Below are positions 13,088-13,797 of a DNA stretch of 13,797 nt, piece after piece. Source of the stretch: CAZVRZ01 sp964629965 (GTDB lineage Bacteria; Chloroflexota; Anaerolineae; Anaerolineales; UBA4823). Under the pieces are notes generated by a model. That model saw nothing but the letters and a program-made list of their open reading frames with translations. It was not told the DNA's origin and did no database searches. The stretch is taken from NCBI GenBank assembly GCA_964629965.1, contig CAZVRZ010000139.1, forward strand, positions 1 through 13,797, written 5' to 3'. Made by a program: the position numbers and the translations under genes. The stretch's first letter is position 1. Each line of letters opens with the position of its first letter.

Positions 13088-13797
13088 CTATAAAAGACCC
13101 ATCAGCTCGTCATATTCTTCATCGGCCATGGTGAACCAGTTTTCGGGCTGCGGGAAGGTTTGATCGCCCACCTCCTGAACGTACAGCTTTAACCCATCCA
13201 GGATCACCTTGCCGGCCTCGCCGAACACTTTGGCCATGCGCGGCTTGAACTTGGGGTACAGGCCGAACATATCATGGTAGATCAGTAACTGCCCGTGGGC
13301 GTGCGGCCCGGAGCCCAGGCTCATGATCAGGCAGTTTTGGGCGCGCTCGCTGATCAACTTGCAGATCCGGTCGGGTACCATTTCCAGCAGGATCATGAAA
13401 GCGCCGGCCTGTTCGAGCGCCTTGGCGTCATCGATGATTTTCTTGGCTTGCTGGGCGGTTTTGCCTTGCAGGCGAAAGCCTCCCAAAGCGCTGGTGGATT
13501 GCGGCGTCAGCCCCAGGTGACCCACAGCCGGGATGCCCGCCCGGCAGATGCCGGCGATGCGATCGGCCATTTCGATGCCGCCCTCTAGCTTGATGGCGTC
13601 GCAGCCGGCTTCTGCCATGAAGCGGCCGGCGTTGCGGATGGCCGACTCTACGCTGGCTTGGTAGCTCATGTAGGGCATGTCGCCGATCAAGAAGACCTTC
13701 GGCGCACCGCGCCGCACGGCCTGCGTGTGGCGGATCATATCCTCCATGGTCACCGGCAGGGTGCTGTCGTATCCCAGCATCGTCATCCCCAGGCTGT
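13088..13797 (-). CDS. panB: PanB-like 3-methyl-2-oxobutanoate hydroxymethyltransferase (5' partial)
   Basis: The frame is open to the right window edge; about 45 N-terminal residues are missing, and the part seen begins within the SLGM segment. PanB adds a hydroxymethyl group from 5,10-methylene-tetrahydrofolate to 2-oxoisovalerate, giving ketopantoate. Counting from the internal Met coded at 13786-13784, visible features are GYDSTLPVTMEDM (5-17), the metal-binding Asp in GDMPYMSY (35-42), KLEGG (66-70), GHLGLTPQS (89-97), the catalytic-type Glu in LLEMVP (133-138) and HDMFGL (171-176). The conserved GAG...DGQ region reads LGSGPHAHGQ (157-166), with His at the usual Asp position. This change and the position at the head of a GH88-SDR-OYE operon, with no panC or panD adjacent, raise the possibility of a PanB paralogue acting on another 2-oxo acid. 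The gene symbol denotes family similarity only. Confidence 0.8.
   Translation of the reverse strand, partial: SLGMTMLGYDSTLPVTMEDMIRHTQAVRRGAPKVFLIGDMPYMSYQASVESAIRNAGRFMAEAGCDAIKLEGGIEMADRIAGICRAGIPAVGHLGLTPQSTSALGGFRLQGKTAQQAKKIIDDAKALEQAGAFMILLEMVPDRICKLISERAQNCLIMSLGSGPHAHGQLLIYHDMFGLYPKFKPRMAKVFGEAGKVILDGLKLYVQEVGDQTFPQPENWFTMADEEYDELMGLL

Overview
The window looks like part of a chromosome of a Chloroflexota bacterium, probably Anaerolineae. This is inferred, not proven. The grounds are moderately GC-rich coding DNA with strong AAGGAG-type ribosome sites, slr1658/slr1659-type regulator pairs beside a SpoIIE-type phosphatase, a 50-residue Flp-type pilin of the MLFAPKEKGQGMVEYA kind, and a uronide-type sugar gene cluster. 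No rRNA, tRNA, CRISPR array, transposase or phage gene was seen.

Left edge (1-1710, + strand): the 3' part of a probably secreted protein with a DUF1906 (Rv2525c-like, glycoside-hydrolase-like) domain followed by five Asp-box (BNR/YCF48-like) repeats, closed by a strong intrinsic terminator. A 247-bp AT-rich gap (1711-1957) follows. It carries a TATAAT box and an imperfect inverted repeat and is the only visible control region for the next operon.

Signalling operon (1958-7996, + strand, six genes, all tightly spaced): (1) an slr1658-like GHKL-type regulator, (2) an slr1659/STAS-like domain fused to a class I SAM methyltransferase, (3) a membrane dCACHE-HAMP-PP2C (SpoIIE/RsbU/SiaA-like) phosphatase, (4) a second slr1658-like regulator with a clear N-box and G-box, (5) a stand-alone slr1659/STAS-like protein that keeps its Ser-Ser-Gly, and (6) a soluble coiled coil-HAMP-like-GAF protein with no catalytic output domain. 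The natural reading is a partner-switching circuit. An extracellular signal would control the phosphatase, which would oppose kinase-like regulators acting on STAS proteins. The unusual part is the methyltransferase fused to a STAS domain that has lost the Ser pair. No sigma factor, diguanylate cyclase or other standard output is encoded in the window.

Junction (7997-8326): a bidirectional terminator separates the operon from a convergent 50-codon Flp/Fap-type pilin gene (8046-8198, - strand), which has its own ribosome site and a TATAAT box.

Right half (8327-13797, - strand, transcribed right to left): a compact five-gene catabolic operon. In order of transcription it holds a PanB-like ketopantoate hydroxymethyltransferase (5' end beyond the window), an unrecognised 422-residue protein, a GH88 unsaturated-uronyl hydrolase carrying an in-frame 18-bp tandem repeat, an SDR oxidoreductase and an Old Yellow Enzyme-type flavin oxidoreductase. 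Short gaps (25, 16 and 2 nt) and a 4-nt ATGA overlap suggest co-transcription. A plausible role is processing of an unsaturated uronic acid, or a related acidic sugar, released from polysaccharides, with a PanB-like 2-oxoacid step that is not part of the classical KduI/KduD route.
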